DNA of 64,000 nucleotides, from contig NZ_CP012573.1 in NCBI RefSeq assembly GCF_001280205.1, forward strand, positions 2,542,001-2,606,000, in the 5' to 3' direction. This document shows, piece by piece, positions 1 to 10,766 of this stretch (position 1 is the stretch's first letter; every line of letters begins with the position of its first letter). This DNA comes from Clavibacter capsici (GTDB taxonomy: Bacteria; Actinomycetota; Actinomycetes; Actinomycetales; Microbacteriaceae). The position numbers and the translations under genes are program-made. Under the pieces are notes generated by a model. It did not search any database. It saw nothing but the letters and a program-made list of their open reading frames with translations, and was not told the DNA's origin.

Positions 1-266
1 AGGTCCTCGACGATGACGGCCATGTCGTCGGCGGGCTTGCGGGACATGCGGACGAGGGAAGGCGGGGCGTCGAGGATCCGCGCCGAGAGCGCCTGTGCGC
101 CGCGCTTCCCGTCGGCGATGCCGAACTCGAGCCGGGTGCCGGCCTTCACGCCGGCGACGCCCGAGGGCAGGGCCGACGCGTGCAGGAAGACCTCCTGGCC
201 GTCGTCCGAGCTGATGAACCCGAACCCCTTGTCCTCGTCGTAGAACTTCACCTTGCCGGTGGGCAT
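1..266 (-). CDS. Cold-shock domain protein, N-terminal part (cut by window edge)
   Basis: The gene runs off the left edge; the first 88 codons are visible from the ATG at 266. The first ~65 residues form a cold-shock (OB-fold) domain with RNP1-type KGFGFI at residues 13-18 and RNP2-type VFLHAS at 26-31, the surfaces that bind single-stranded RNA or DNA. The reading frame then continues for at least 20 more residues, so this is the longer actinobacterial form with a C-terminal tail rather than the classical ~67-residue protein. It is expected to act in the cytosol as an RNA chaperone. A second, short cold-shock gene lies at 9190-9408. The start is divergent from the membrane-protein gene at 425. 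Confidence 0.9.
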   Translation of the reverse strand, partial: MPTGKVKFYDEDKGFGFISSDDGQEVFLHASALPSGVAGVKAGTRLEFGIADGKRGAQALSARILDAPPSLVRMSRKPADDMAVIVED

Positions 267-424
267 GCGATCCTCTTCCCTCGCCCCGGGAGGGGCTCGA
301 TGTGCTGGTGGGCGGTCCAGTCTATTCGCCGGGACCCCGCGCGCCCGGGGGCGGCGTCGTGGGCCGTCGCGCCGGACGTCCCGTGCGACGCGCCCGGGCG
401 CGTGCCACGGCGTAGTCTGGGCGG

Positions 425-694
425 ATGGCATCCGAGACCGCACCGAGCGAGGGACGGGCCGAGCGCATCCTCGCGTACATGCTCGCCGGGATCCTGCTGG
501 TCGCCGTGCTGAGCATCCTCGCGATCCTGCTGGCGCCCCTCGTCGCGGTCGACGCGTCGCAGTACAGCACCCCGCTCTGGCAGGTCATCCTGCTCCTCCC
601 GGCCGTCGGCATCCCGATCGCCGCGCTCCTCTTCATCGCGATCCTGGTCATCAGCGTCCGTCGCCGTCGCCGCATGGACGGCACGTCCCGCTAG
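425..694 (+). CDS. Small two-helix membrane protein of unknown function
   Basis: An 89-residue protein. Two hydrophobic segments, about residues 15-41 and 52-78, are followed by a cluster of five arginines (79-83), so the C terminus should lie in the cytosol. No catalytic motif is visible and I assign no function. A TAGTCT hexamer at 413-418 ends six bases before the ATG, which suggests a leaderless transcript and supports this start. The next gene begins 10 bases downstream, so the two may be cotranscribed. Confidence 0.8.
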   Translation: MASETAPSEGRAERILAYMLAGILLVAVLSILAILLAPLVAVDASQYSTPLWQVILLLPAVGIPIAALLFIAILVISVRRRRRMDGTSR

Positions 695-704
695 CGGGAC
701 GACC

Positions 705-2590
705 ATGACCGACGCCATCGTGCTCGCGTCCCGCCTGCGCGCACTGGACGACGGGTCGCTCGCCGCCCTCGTGCGCGACCGCGGCGTCGACGCCGCCCGG
801 GTGGCCGACCTGTTCGACCTGGCGGACGCCGTCCTCGCAGCGGATGCGGTGGCCCGGGCCCTCGAGCAGCTCGACCGCACGGCCCTGGCCGTGCTCGCCG
901 TCGCCGCGGCGGAGGGCGCCACGGTGGGCCGGATCCCGCTCGAGGCCGTCCGCGACGCCGTCGCCCGCCGGTCGGGCGAGGATCCGCGCGACCCGGACGA
1001 GCTCGCCGACGCCGCAGCGCGGGCGGCGGCCACGCTGCTCGCCGACCTCGACGCGGGCGGGATCACCACGCACCCCGAGGTCGCCACCGCCCTGGCGACA
1101 TGGCCCGCGGACGGGCGGCCCGGGACCGACGAGCTCGCCCGCCTGGATCCCCCGCTCCCCTCGCCGCCGTGCCCCGCGTCGACCCGGACGAGGTCGACGG
1201 GCGCGCGGGCGAGAGCGCCTTCCGCTCCGTGGTCGCCGTCGCCGCCCTCCTCGACGAGCTCGCACGGGAGCCCGCCCGCGAGCTGAGCCGCGGCGGCATG
1301 TCCCTCCCCGACGCACGCCGACTCGCGGCCGCGCTCGGCGCCGACCTCGACGACGTGCCGGTCGTCCTCGCCATCGCCGCCCGCGCCGGCCTCGTCGCGC
1401 AGGCCGGCCGCACGTGGTCCGTCGCGGCCGGGGCCGCCGCCTGGTCCGCACGTCCGACAGCCGAACGCTGGGAGGCGCTGGCCGCCTCGTGGCTGGACGC
1501 GCTCGCGCCCGCCACCCGCGGGATCCTCGCCGAGCGCGCCGACGCCTCCTGGGGCGCCGGCCTCCTCGAGGGCGTCCTCTGGCGCTTCCCCGGCGGATCC
1601 ACGTGGATCGGCGAGCGCGTGACCCTCTTCACACGGGACGCGGGCCTCCTCGGCATCACCACGGGCGACGTCCCGAGCTCCGCCGGCCGCGCGCTCCTCA
1701 CCGTCGGCGCCGACGCGGCGGCCGCCGCCCTCGCGCCGCACCTCCCGGCCGAGGTCGACCGGGTCTACCTCCAGCACGACCTGTCGGTCGTCTCGCCCGG
1801 CCCGCTGGATCCCGCCGTCGAGTCGCGCCTCCTCGCCGTCGCGGACCCCGAGGGCCGGGGCCTCGCCGCGAGCTACCGCATCTCGGCCGCATCCGTCTCG
1901 CGCGCCCTCGCGGCGGGCCACACGGTCGACGGCATCCGCTCCTTCCTCGCCGGCATCTCGCTGACGGGCGTCCCACAGCCGCTCGACTACCTGCTCACGG
2001 AGACCGGGACGCGCTTCGGGCGACTCCGCATCCGCCCGGCCGTACCCGCCGGGTCCACGCCGGACGCGCGGACCGCCGTCGTCTCCGAGGACGCGCCGCT
2101 CCTCGCCACCCTGCTGGTCGACCGCGACCTGGCTCCCCTGCGGCTCGTGCGCGCCGGCGACGGCGTGCTGGTGTCGCCCGCATCGCCCGACGCCGTCGAA
2201 CGCGCCCTCGCGGCCGCGCGCCTCGGACCGGTCCGCGAGGACGCCGAGGGACGCCGCGTCGCCCCCGCTCCCCGGACGCACTCGGCGCCCGACCCCGCCC
2301 GGGATCCCGAGCCGGACGCCGCGGAGGCGCTCGTCGCCCGCGTCCGTGCCGCCGACGGGCCCGACGACGGCGCCGCATGGACGGCTCGCCAGCTCGAGGT
2401 CGCGATCCGCGCCAAGGCCGCTCTCCGCGTCCGCGTCCGCATGCCCGACGGCCGCGAGGTGGACCACGTCCTCGAGCCCGCCAGCGTGTCCGGCGGCCGC
2501 CTGCGCGCCCGCGATCGCGTGGCCGACGTCGAGCGCACCCTCCCCCTGTCGAGCATCGTCTCCCTCTCCCCCGGGCCGACGGCCGGGTGA
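705..2590 (+). pseudogene. Helicase-associated (XPB/Ssl2 N-terminal-like) protein gene, frameshifted
   Basis: Two reading frames carry one protein. The first runs from ATG 705 and gives alpha-helical, Ala/Leu/Asp-rich sequence to about residue 150, then degenerates into Pro/Ser/Arg-rich text. The second frame takes over at about 1150-1170 and continues with typical coding sequence to the stop at 2588-2590. The switch equals loss of one base and falls in a C-rich stretch with runs at 1149-1153 and 1157-1160. Joined, the product would be about 627 residues, the usual size I recall for the actinobacterial helicase-associated protein found immediately before an XPB-like helicase, which is the case here (helicase start 2611). 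It is either a true disrupted gene or a homopolymer sequencing error. Such proteins lack Walker motifs; their role is unknown. Confidence 0.72.
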
Positions 2591-2610
2591 GCGCGCCTAG
2601 GCTGGCGGGC

Positions 2611-4251
2611 ATGTCCGACGGCCCCCTCATCGTCCAGAGCGACCGCACCGTCCTCCTCGAGGTGGCCCACGCGGACGCCGAGGACGCCCGGCACGACCTC
2701 GCCGTCTTCGCCGAGCTGGAGCGGGCGCCGGAGCACATCCACACGTACCGGATCACCCGGCTCGGCCTCTGGAACGCGCGGGCCGCCGGCCACACGGCCG
2801 CGGACATGCTGGCGACGCTCGAGCGCTACTCCCGCTTCCCCGTCCCGCAGTCCGTCACGGCGGACGTCACCGACACCGTGGGCCGCTACGGCCGCCTCGT
2901 CATCGGACGCGACGACGAGGGCGAGCTGCGGATCTCGAGCACCGAGTCCGCCGTCCTCTCCGAGGTCGCGAGCTCGCGCCGCATCGCACCCCTGCTGACC
3001 GAGCGCGTCGACGCCTCCACGTACCGGGTGCAGGCGTGGGCGCGCGGCCAGCTCAAGCAGGAGCTGGTGAAGATCGGATGGCCCGCCGAGGACCTCGCCG
3101 GCTACACCCCGGGCACGCCGCACGACATGGACCTCACGCAGGACGGCTGGACCCTGCGCGACTACCAGGCGGACGCGGTCGAGCACTTCCTCGACGGCGG
3201 ATCCGGCGTGGTCGTCCTCCCCTGCGGCGCCGGCAAGACGCTCGTCGGCGCCGCCGCGATGGCGCGCGCCAAGACGACGACGCTGATCCTCGTGACCAAC
3301 ACGGTCTCCGCCCGCCAGTGGCGCACCGAGCTGCTGAAGCGCACCACGCTCACGGAGGACGAGATCGGCGAGTACTCGGGCCAGTCCCGGGAGGTCAAGC
3401 CCGTCACCATCGCGACCTACCAGATCCTCACGGCCAAGAGGAAGGGCGAGTACGCCCACCTGGCGCTCCTCGACGCGCTCGACTGGGGCCTCGTCGTCTA
3501 CGACGAGGTACACCTGCTGCCCGCTCCGGTCTTCAAGCTGACGGCCGACCTGCAGGCCCGCCGCCGCCTCGGCCTCACCGCCACGCTCGTGCGGGAGGAC
3601 GGCCGCGAGGGCGACGTCTTCAGCCTCATCGGGCCGAAGCGGTTCGACGCGCCGTGGAAGGAGATCGAGGCCCAGGGCTTCATCTCCCCCGCGGAGTGCT
3701 TCGAGGTGCGCATCGACCTGCCCGACGACGAGCGCCTCGTCTACGCCGCCGCTGCCGACGACGAGCGCTACCGCCTCGCCGCGACCGCGCCCGCGAAGCT
3801 CGACGTGACGCGCGCGCTGGTCGAACGGCACCGCGGCGAGAGCATCCTCGTGATCGGCCAGTACCTGGAGCAGATCGACGAGCTCTCCGAGGCGCTGGGC
3901 GCCCCGAAGCTCACGGGCGCCACGCCCGTCGCCGAGCGCGAGCGGCTGTACCAGGCGTTCCGCGACGGCACGGAGCGCGTGCTCGTGGTGAGCAAGGTCG
4001 CGAACTTCTCGGTCGACCTGCCGGACGCGACCGTCGCGATCCAGGTGTCCGGCTCGTTCGGGTCGCGCCAGGAGGAGGCCCAGCGCCTCGGCCGCCTGCT
4101 CCGCCCGGAGGCGTCCGGCCTGTCGGCGAGCTTCTACACGCTCGTCTCCCGCGACACCGTCGACCAGGACTTCGCGCAGAACCGCCAGCGGTTCCTCGCC
4201 GAGCAGGGGTACGCGTACACGATCCTCGACGCCGCCGGCATCGCCGCCTGA
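2611..4251 (+). CDS. XPB-like superfamily 2 DNA helicase
   Basis: A 546-residue DEAD/DEAH-type helicase of the bacterial XPB (Ssl2) group, an ATP-dependent DNA-remodelling enzyme. The N-terminal ~190 residues match the damage-recognition-like region. Walker A is PCGAGKT near residue 203, the Walker B/DEAH variant DEVH is near 297, motif III-like GLTATL follows, and the C-terminal RecA domain ends in the arginine-finger region QRLGRLLRP. Length is normal for actinobacterial XPB. The open frame extends far upstream, but the ATG at 2611 is chosen because a TAGGCT hexamer at 2598-2603 ends seven bases before it (a leaderless pattern) and because homologues start at this point. It follows the frameshifted helicase-associated gene by 20 bases. 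Confidence 0.92.
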   Translation: MSDGPLIVQSDRTVLLEVAHADAEDARHDLAVFAELERAPEHIHTYRITRLGLWNARAAGHTAADMLATLERYSRFPVPQSVTADVTDTVGRYGRLVIGRDDEGELRISSTESAVLSEVASSRRIAPLLTERVDASTYRVQAWARGQLKQELVKIGWPAEDLAGYTPGTPHDMDLTQDGWTLRDYQADAVEHFLDGGSGVVVLPCGAGKTLVGAAAMARAKTTTLILVTNTVSARQWRTELLKRTTLTEDEIGEYSGQSREVKPVTIATYQILTAKRKGEYAHLALLDALDWGLVVYDEVHLLPAPVFKLTADLQARRRLGLTATLVREDGREGDVFSLIGPKRFDAPWKEIEAQGFISPAECFEVRIDLPDDERLVYAAAADDERYRLAATAPAKLDVTRALVERHRGESILVIGQYLEQIDELSEALGAPKLTGATPVAERERLYQAFRDGTERVLVVSKVANFSVDLPDATVAIQVSGSFGSRQEEAQRLGRLLRPEASGLSASFYTLVSRDTVDQDFAQNRQRFLAEQGYAYTILDAAGIAA

Positions 4252-4327
4252 TCCCCGGATCGGTCGTCCCGAGAGCCGGTCACACGCGTCCAGGCGGCTC
4301 CCAGCGAGCGCGCAGATACTTCATCCC

Positions 4328-5020
4328 ATGAGCGATGGCCCGAAGATCCTTATCGTCGATGACGAGCCCAACATCCGCGACCTGCTGACCACGAGCCTCC
4401 GGTTCGCCGGGTTCGCGGTCCGTGCCGTCGGCAACGGCGCCCAGGCCATCTCGGCCGTCCTCGAGGAGGAGCCCGACCTCATCATCCTCGACGTGATGCT
4501 TCCCGACATGAACGGCTTCGGCGTCACCAAGCGCCTCCGCGCCGCCGGGTACACCGCGCCGATCCTCTTCCTCACCGCGAAGGACGACACCGAGGACAAG
4601 ATCACGGGCCTCACGGTCGGCGGCGACGACTACGTCACGAAGCCGTTCAGCCTCGACGAGATCGTGGCCCGCATCAAGGCCATCCTCCGCCGCACGATGC
4701 ACGCGGACGAGGACGCGATCATCCGCGCGGGCGAGCTCACCATGGACCAGGACACGCACGAGGTCCTCGTCGGCGAGGAGCCGATCGAGCTGAGCCCCAC
4801 GGAGTTCAAGCTCCTCCGCTACCTCATGCTCAACCCGAACCGCGTGCTCTCGAAGGCGCAGATCCTCGACCACGTGTGGGAGTACGACTTCAACGGCGAC
4901 GCGGGCATCGTCGAGTCGTACATCTCCTACCTCCGCCGCAAGCTCGACCAGCACTCCTCCGAGCCCGTCATCCAGACCAAGCGCGGCTTCGGCTACATGC
5001 TCAAGGCCGCCAAGTCCTGA
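4328..5020 (+). CDS. OmpR-family response regulator, PhoP-like
   Basis: A 230-residue DNA-binding response regulator. The receiver domain (about 1-120) has the acidic pair in VDDEPN, the phosphoacceptor Asp in IILDVMLPDMNG and the switch Lys in DYVTKPF. The C-terminal winged helix (about 135-228) includes LSPTEFKLLRYL and the recognition region RVLSKAQILDHVW. By recall it resembles mycobacterial PhoP/TcrX proteins, but the regulon cannot be read here. GATACT at 4315-4320 ends seven bases before the ATG, so the mRNA is probably leaderless. Its histidine kinase follows at 5123 after a strong stem-loop (5048-5082), which implies partial uncoupling of the two genes. Confidence 0.93.
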   Translation: MSDGPKILIVDDEPNIRDLLTTSLRFAGFAVRAVGNGAQAISAVLEEEPDLIILDVMLPDMNGFGVTKRLRAAGYTAPILFLTAKDDTEDKITGLTVGGDDYVTKPFSLDEIVARIKAILRRTMHADEDAIIRAGELTMDQDTHEVLVGEEPIELSPTEFKLLRYLMLNPNRVLSKAQILDHVWEYDFNGDAGIVESYISYLRRKLDQHSSEPVIQTKRGFGYMLKAAKS

Positions 5021-5047
5021 TCCCCCGGGCGCGAGCCCGCACCGCCT

Positions 5048-5082
5048 GATCGGCCGGACGCCCGCTGGGCGCCCGGCCGATC
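5048..5082 (+). terminator. Stem-loop between response regulator and kinase
   Basis: An inverted repeat with a 16-bp stem, one A/C mismatch and a 3-base loop (gct). There is no T-run after it. It lies 28 bases after the regulator stop and 41 bases before the kinase ATG, so it may terminate part of the transcription or protect the upstream mRNA. Confidence 0.6.
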
Positions 5083-5122
5083 CCACATCCGGCGTCGCCT
5101 ATCCTCATGGGACACGGTCACC

Positions 5123-6898
5123 ATGACGGAACACGAGGTGCGGCCAGTGCACGACTACGTCTCGGAGAAGTGGAACAACGTCTCCCTGCGCACCAAGATC
5201 ACGGGCGTCACGGTCCTCCTCCTGCTCCTCGGCCTCCTCGTCTCCGGCGCGGGCACCATGTACCTGCTGCGGCAGCAGATGGTGACGCAGCTCGACGGCC
5301 AGCTCTCCATCGCCATCAACCAGCTCCCCAAGGTCCTCGACACGGACCCGTCGCAGCCGGACACCTTCACGGCGGCGGACGTCGAGGGCGCGAACCCGCA
5401 GTGGTTCGTGGTCCTCCTCGACGCGGACGGCGACGTCATCGCGGACAACTGGACGGGCGACGCCGCCAAGCACCCGCGCGTCTTCGGCCTCGACCTCGCC
5501 CGGGCGTCGCAGCTCAACGACCAGATCGTCGGGTTCTCCGACAACTCCGGGAAGAACAGCTGGCACGGCATCGTCCGCGTCTCGCAGAACACCGGGCCGA
5601 ACTCGAACGAGTACTCCACCCTCGTGGTCGCGCGGCCGCTCGAGGAGGTCGACGCCCTCGTCGCGACGTACATCGTGATCTTCGCGAGCTTCGGCCTCGC
5701 CGTGGTCGTGCTCGGCGCCGCCGTCACGCGCATGCTCGTGACCAGCACGTTCGGTCCGCTCCGCGAGGTGGAGCGCACCGCGGCCGCCATCGCCGGCGGC
5801 GACTTCAGCCAGCGGCTCGGAGGCGCGACCCCGAACACCGAGGTCGGGCGGCTCAACCGCTCCCTCAACATGATGCTCAGCCGCATCGACCGCGCCTTCG
5901 CCGACCGCGCGAAGACCATCGACCAGATGCGCCGCTTCGTCGGCGACGCCAGCCACGAGCTGCGCACGCCCCTGGTGTCCGTCCGCGGGTACGCCGAGCT
6001 GTACCGGATGGGCGCGCTGCAGACGCCCGAGGACGTCTCGCAGGCCATGGAGCGCATCGAGAAGGAGGCCATCCGGATGGGCGGCCTCGTCGAGGACCTG
6101 CTGGAGCTCGCGCGCCTCGACGAGACCAAGCCGCTGCAGCTCGCGCCCGTGGACCTCTACCCCATCGCGCGCGACGCGGCCCTCGACGCGATGGCGTCCT
6201 CGCAGACGCGCACCGTGACCGCGCTGCCGCCCGTCCTCGTGAACCCCGTCGGGCCGGTCCTCGACGCCGACGGCCTCGAGCCGACGCAGGAGATGTCGCC
6301 GGAGTCGCTGCGGAGCACGGGCACCGCTTCCGGGAGCGATGTGACGGGACCGATCGCGTTCGCGGGCGCGACCCTCTCCCGGTTCCGCTCCCGCCGTTCG
6401 CGACGCCCGGGCGACACGGCCACGGATGCGCTCGCCCCGCTGCGCGCGGGCGACGGCGACGCCCCTGCGGTCGCGGAGGGCGTCGCGATGGTCTCGGCGG
6501 AGGAGAACAAGATCCGCCAGGTCGTGACGAACCTCATCGGGAACGCCGTGCGCTTCACACCCGCGGGCAGCCCCATCGAGCTCGCCACCGTCGTGGACGA
6601 GACCGCGCGCGAGGCGCGCATCGAGGTCCGCGACCACGGCGACGGCGTGCCCCCGCAGATCCGGGAGAAGATCTTCCAGCGCTTCTGGCGCGCCGACACC
6701 TCGCGCACCCGCGAGACCGGCGGCAGCGGCCTGGGCCTCGCCATCGTGTCCGCCATCGTCGCCGCCCACCGCGGCCGCGTCGACGTCGTGGAGACCGAGG
6801 GCGGCGGCGCGACCTTCCGCGTGATCCTCCCCCTCCTCCCCAGCCCCGAGGCCTCCGCCCGCTCCACGCCCCCGACCCCGGCAGCGCCCGCGTCCTGA
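5123..6898 (+). CDS. Membrane sensor histidine kinase, partner of the upstream regulator
   Basis: A 591-residue sensor kinase. A first transmembrane helix lies at about residues 29-50, an extracytoplasmic sensor region follows to about 173, and a second helix at about 174-200 leads into a HAMP segment. The HisKA motif SHELRTPLVS carries the phosphorylated His near residue 277. The ATPase domain has N-box NLIGNAVRFTP, G1 DHGDGV, F-box-like FQRFWRAD and G2 GSGLGLAIV. Between HisKA and the ATPase domain lies an unusual ~85-residue low-complexity insert (about 370-455). The ATG at 5123 is used. TATCCT at 5100-5105 could be the -10 element. It should phosphorylate the regulator encoded at 4328-5020; the signal is not evident. 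Confidence 0.92.
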   Translation: MTEHEVRPVHDYVSEKWNNVSLRTKITGVTVLLLLLGLLVSGAGTMYLLRQQMVTQLDGQLSIAINQLPKVLDTDPSQPDTFTAADVEGANPQWFVVLLDADGDVIADNWTGDAAKHPRVFGLDLARASQLNDQIVGFSDNSGKNSWHGIVRVSQNTGPNSNEYSTLVVARPLEEVDALVATYIVIFASFGLAVVVLGAAVTRMLVTSTFGPLREVERTAAAIAGGDFSQRLGGATPNTEVGRLNRSLNMMLSRIDRAFADRAKTIDQMRRFVGDASHELRTPLVSVRGYAELYRMGALQTPEDVSQAMERIEKEAIRMGGLVEDLLELARLDETKPLQLAPVDLYPIARDAALDAMASSQTRTVTALPPVLVNPVGPVLDADGLEPTQEMSPESLRSTGTASGSDVTGPIAFAGATLSRFRSRRSRRPGDTATDALAPLRAGDGDAPAVAEGVAMVSAEENKIRQVVTNLIGNAVRFTPAGSPIELATVVDETAREARIEVRDHGDGVPPQIREKIFQRFWRADTSRTRETGGSGLGLAIVSAIVAAHRGRVDVVETEGGGATFRVILPLLPSPEASARSTPPTPAAPAS

Positions 6899-6944
6899 GC
6901 CCGGCCTAGTCTCCGCTCGTCCCACGACGAGAAGGAGGAGACGC

Positions 6945-7235
6945 ATGACGAGGTACCAGGTGGACAGCGAGGCCGTCCTGTCGGCCACGGCCGCCGTGCA
7001 GGGCAGCATCGGCCGCATCCAGGCGGAGGTGGCGGGCCTCCACGGCCAGCTCGCCGACCTGCAGGGGTCGTGGTCCGGCAGCGCCGCCACGGCGTTCCAG
7101 GGCGTCGTCGCCGAGTGGAAGGGCACGCAGCAGCGCGTGGAGGAGGCGCTGGCGAGCATCAACCAGGCGCTGAGCGCCGCCGCCCGGCAGTACGCGGAGG
7201 TGGAGGAGGGCAACGCCCGCATGTTCGCGCACTAG
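6945..7235 (+). CDS. WXG100-family (ESAT-6-like) protein
   Basis: A 96-residue helical hairpin protein with the defining W-x-G turn (WSGSAATAF) at about residues 43-51, flanked by two amphipathic helices. The length and motif position fit the WXG100 family, whose members are small dimeric substrates of type VII (Esx/Yuk) secretion. No secretion ATPase or second WXG gene lies nearby, so this is an orphan here. A C-terminal YxxxD/E-type signal is weakly suggested by YAEVEE near residue 86. The start is supported by a strong AAGGAGGAG Shine-Dalgarno sequence, and TAGTCT at 6907-6912 is a likely -10 element. Confidence 0.88.
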   Translation: MTRYQVDSEAVLSATAAVQGSIGRIQAEVAGLHGQLADLQGSWSGSAATAFQGVVAEWKGTQQRVEEALASINQALSAAARQYAEVEEGNARMFAH

Positions 7236-7277
7236 GCCAGGCGCCCCTCCGGCCCACGCGGTCGGGGAGGCGCGAGC

Positions 7278-7322
7278 ACGACGAAGCGGGCGGCCCCGGT
7301 GAGGGACCGCCCGCTTCGTCGT
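7278..7322. terminator. Bidirectional terminator hairpin between WXG100 gene and groEL
   Basis: A perfect 16-bp stem (7278-7293 with 7307-7322) around a 13-base loop between two convergent genes. No long T-run follows on either side. Confidence 0.8.
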
Positions 7323-7379
7323 ACAGGTCGTACTGGTCATGCAGGTGGGCGGGAGCGCTGGCGCTCCCGCCCGGTCGGA

Positions 7380-9113
<1,734 letters not shown>

Positions 9114-9143
9114 TCACAGCCCCGAGCATCCCGGCGTGGACGT

Positions 9144-9179
9144 CACGACGCCGCCGCCCTCCCGGGCGACGGCGTCGTG
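9144..9179 (-). terminator. Terminator hairpin downstream of the cold-shock gene
   Basis: An outer stem of 10 bp (9144-9153 with 9170-9179) continues, after one C/A mismatch, into a 5-bp inner stem with a 4-base loop. It lies 11 bases past the cspA stop and separates it from the groEL promoter. There is no T-run. Confidence 0.72.
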
Positions 9180-9189
9180 GTGATGCCCC

Positions 9190-9408
9190 CTAGGCCAGCG
9201 TGACGTTCTCGGCCTGCAGGCCCTTGGAGCCCTGGCCGATCTCGAAGGCCACGCGCTGCCCCTCCTCCAGGACCTTGTACCCGGACATCTCGATCGCCGA
9301 GTAGTGGACGAAGACGTCCTGCTGGGCCGGTCCGCCCTCGACGGGGTCGACGGTGATGAAACCGAACCCCTTCTCCCCGTTGAACCACTTCACGGTTCCG
9401 TTGGCCAT
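9190..9408 (-). CDS. cspA: Short cold-shock protein, CspA type
   Basis: A 72-residue single cold-shock domain. RNP1 KGFGFI at residues 13-18 and RNP2 VFVHYSAI define the nucleic-acid face. A VEGGPAQQ loop makes it slightly longer than the 67-residue enteric proteins. It should act as an RNA chaperone in the cytosol. The frame is open upstream, but [14 protein letters not shown] at 9408 is the conserved start. The ~210-base stretch up to 9621 holds no other gene; part of it may be a leader, as is common for csp mRNAs. Confidence 0.95.
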   Translation of the reverse strand: MANGTVKWFNGEKGFGFITVDPVEGGPAQQDVFVHYSAIEMSGYKVLEEGQRVAFEIGQGSKGLQAENVTLA

Positions 9409-9621
9409 GTGCTTCTCCATGTGCGACTGCGCGGTGTCGGGAGCGCGGTGCCGCCACCCCCGGGTCGACCGCGGGACCCTGCATCGACCCCGCGCCACGC
9501 CCTCGGGAACTCACAGCGTTCAGCACCTGGTACGCGACGGGCGTGCGACCAGGCAGCACGATATCCAGGGAGGGGGATCCGCGGTCCGGTTCCTCCACGT
9601 ACGCCCTACGGAGACTCCGGG

Positions 9622-10194
9622 CTAGCCGCGCGCCGCGTAGTCGGAGCCGAGCACCGCCGTGAGCCGCGGCGCGGTCGCGGCGGACGTGCCCTCCGCCGGA
9701 CGGAACTGGTCGGACTGCTGCACGTCGCCCACGCCCAGCGCCGCGGCGAGCCCGCGTGCGGCGCCCTCGTCCGCGTCGTCGTAGTAGTAGACCGTCGTGG
9801 TGGTGATGTCCGACGTGCTGGCGTTCGCGCGCGACCCGACCTTCCAGCCCGCCTTGTCGAGCACGGTGGAGGCCCGGGCCGAGAGGCCGGAGGTCTTCGT
9901 GCCGTTGAGGACGGTCACGACCATGCCGGGGACGGTCGTCGGTGCCGCGGTGGGCACCTCGGCAGGAGTCGCCTCCGCGGAGGAGGAGTCGCTCGGGATG
10001 ATGTCGGTGAACGAGACCCGGTCGTCGATGACGAAGAGGCCGACGACGCCGAGCCCGACGAGGAGGCCCGTGGCGAGGGCGGCCCAGGCGAAGACGCGGA
10101 GGCGGTGGTGCCGGGGACGCGGCGCACGGTGGGCGCCCACGCGGCTCAGGTCGCCGGGGACCTCGTCGAAGCGGTCGGGAGCGTGGGAGGGCAT
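9622..10194 (-). CDS. Membrane-anchored LytR C-terminal-domain protein
   Basis: A 190-residue protein with a basic N-terminal tail, one transmembrane helix at about residues 36-56 and an exported region. A Ser/Thr/Pro-rich linker leads to a LytR_C domain (about 93-175) beginning VVTVLNGTKTSGLSARA. LytR_C domains usually sit at the C terminus of LytR-CpsA-Psr cell-wall ligases; here the domain stands alone without the catalytic part, so a role at the cell wall is inference only. The ATG at 10194 was chosen because the longer frame would run through the DUF3263 gene. It lies 34 bases downstream of that gene, probably in one transcript. Confidence 0.82.
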   Translation of the reverse strand: MPSHAPDRFDEVPGDLSRVGAHRAPRPRHHRLRVFAWAALATGLLVGLGVVGLFVIDDRVSFTDIIPSDSSSAEATPAEVPTAAPTTVPGMVVTVLNGTKTSGLSARASTVLDKAGWKVGSRANASTSDITTTTVYYYDDADEGAARGLAAALGVGDVQQSDQFRPAEGTSAATAPRLTAVLGSDYAARG

Positions 10195-10228
10195 GGCGGG
10201 TCTCGTGTCTCCTCGGTGGGGCGCGGGG

Positions 10229-10552
10229 TCAGCGCGCGGACGGACGGTGCGCGAGACCGGCGGGCAGGGCGCGGGCGGCGCGGGCCGCGGCGCGCGTCTC
10301 GCGGAGGCGCAGGAGGCGCCCCACGAGCAGGGGGTCGTAGGCGAGCGCCTCGCGCGTCTCGAGCAGGGCGCCGAGCAGCTGGTAGTAGCGGGTGGCGGAG
10401 AGGCCGAAGGCCTGGCGGATCGCCTCCTCCTTCGCGCCGGCGTGACGCGTCCAGTCGCGCTCGAAGTCGAGGACGGCGCGGGCGCGGTCGTCGAGCGGGG
10501 CGGTCGCGGGGTGGGTCTCGCGCTGGTCCACGGCGTCCTCCTTCCCCGACAT
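10229..10552 (-). CDS. DUF3263 family protein
   Basis: A 107-residue soluble helical protein. The LDFERDWTRHAGAKEEAIR segment and SATRYYQLLGALLET match DUF3263, a small actinobacterial family with a helix-turn-helix-like look and no established function. The start at 10552 is favoured because TAGTAT at 10560-10565 (minus strand) ends seven bases before it, the leaderless pattern seen elsewhere in the window; another ATG at 10561 would overlap that hexamer. DUF3263 and LytR_C genes are neighbours in many actinobacteria as I recall, and here they look like one operon. Confidence 0.82.
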   Translation of the reverse strand: MSGKEDAVDQRETHPATAPLDDRARAVLDFERDWTRHAGAKEEAIRQAFGLSATRYYQLLGALLETREALAYDPLLVGRLLRLRETRAAARAARALPAGLAHRPSAR

Positions 10553-10766
10553 CCCCCACATACTAGGTGCGCCTCCCTGGGCGCACCGCGCACGCGGACG
10601 GGGTGTCCCCTCCCGTCCCGGGCGGCCCCGGCGGCAGCCGCCCTCTCCCGTGCGCCCGGCCGTGTCTTCCCCGTATGGAGGAATCCGCGGAGCGTCACGT
10701 CGGTTGACCAGGGAGGCGCGCTGGGACGCCGCCCCTAGGATCGACCAGCGAGAAAGGACCCGCACC

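Noticed and set aside
844-2610. N-terminal extension of the XPB helicase frame by 589 codons
   Set aside because: The extension is Arg/Pro/Ala text in the third frame of the helicase-associated gene; a leaderless promoter pattern and homologues place the start at 2611.
5107-6909. 600-codon plus-strand frame overlapping the histidine kinase
   Set aside because: It is the +2 frame of the kinase gene, rich in Arg/Pro/His, without domains.
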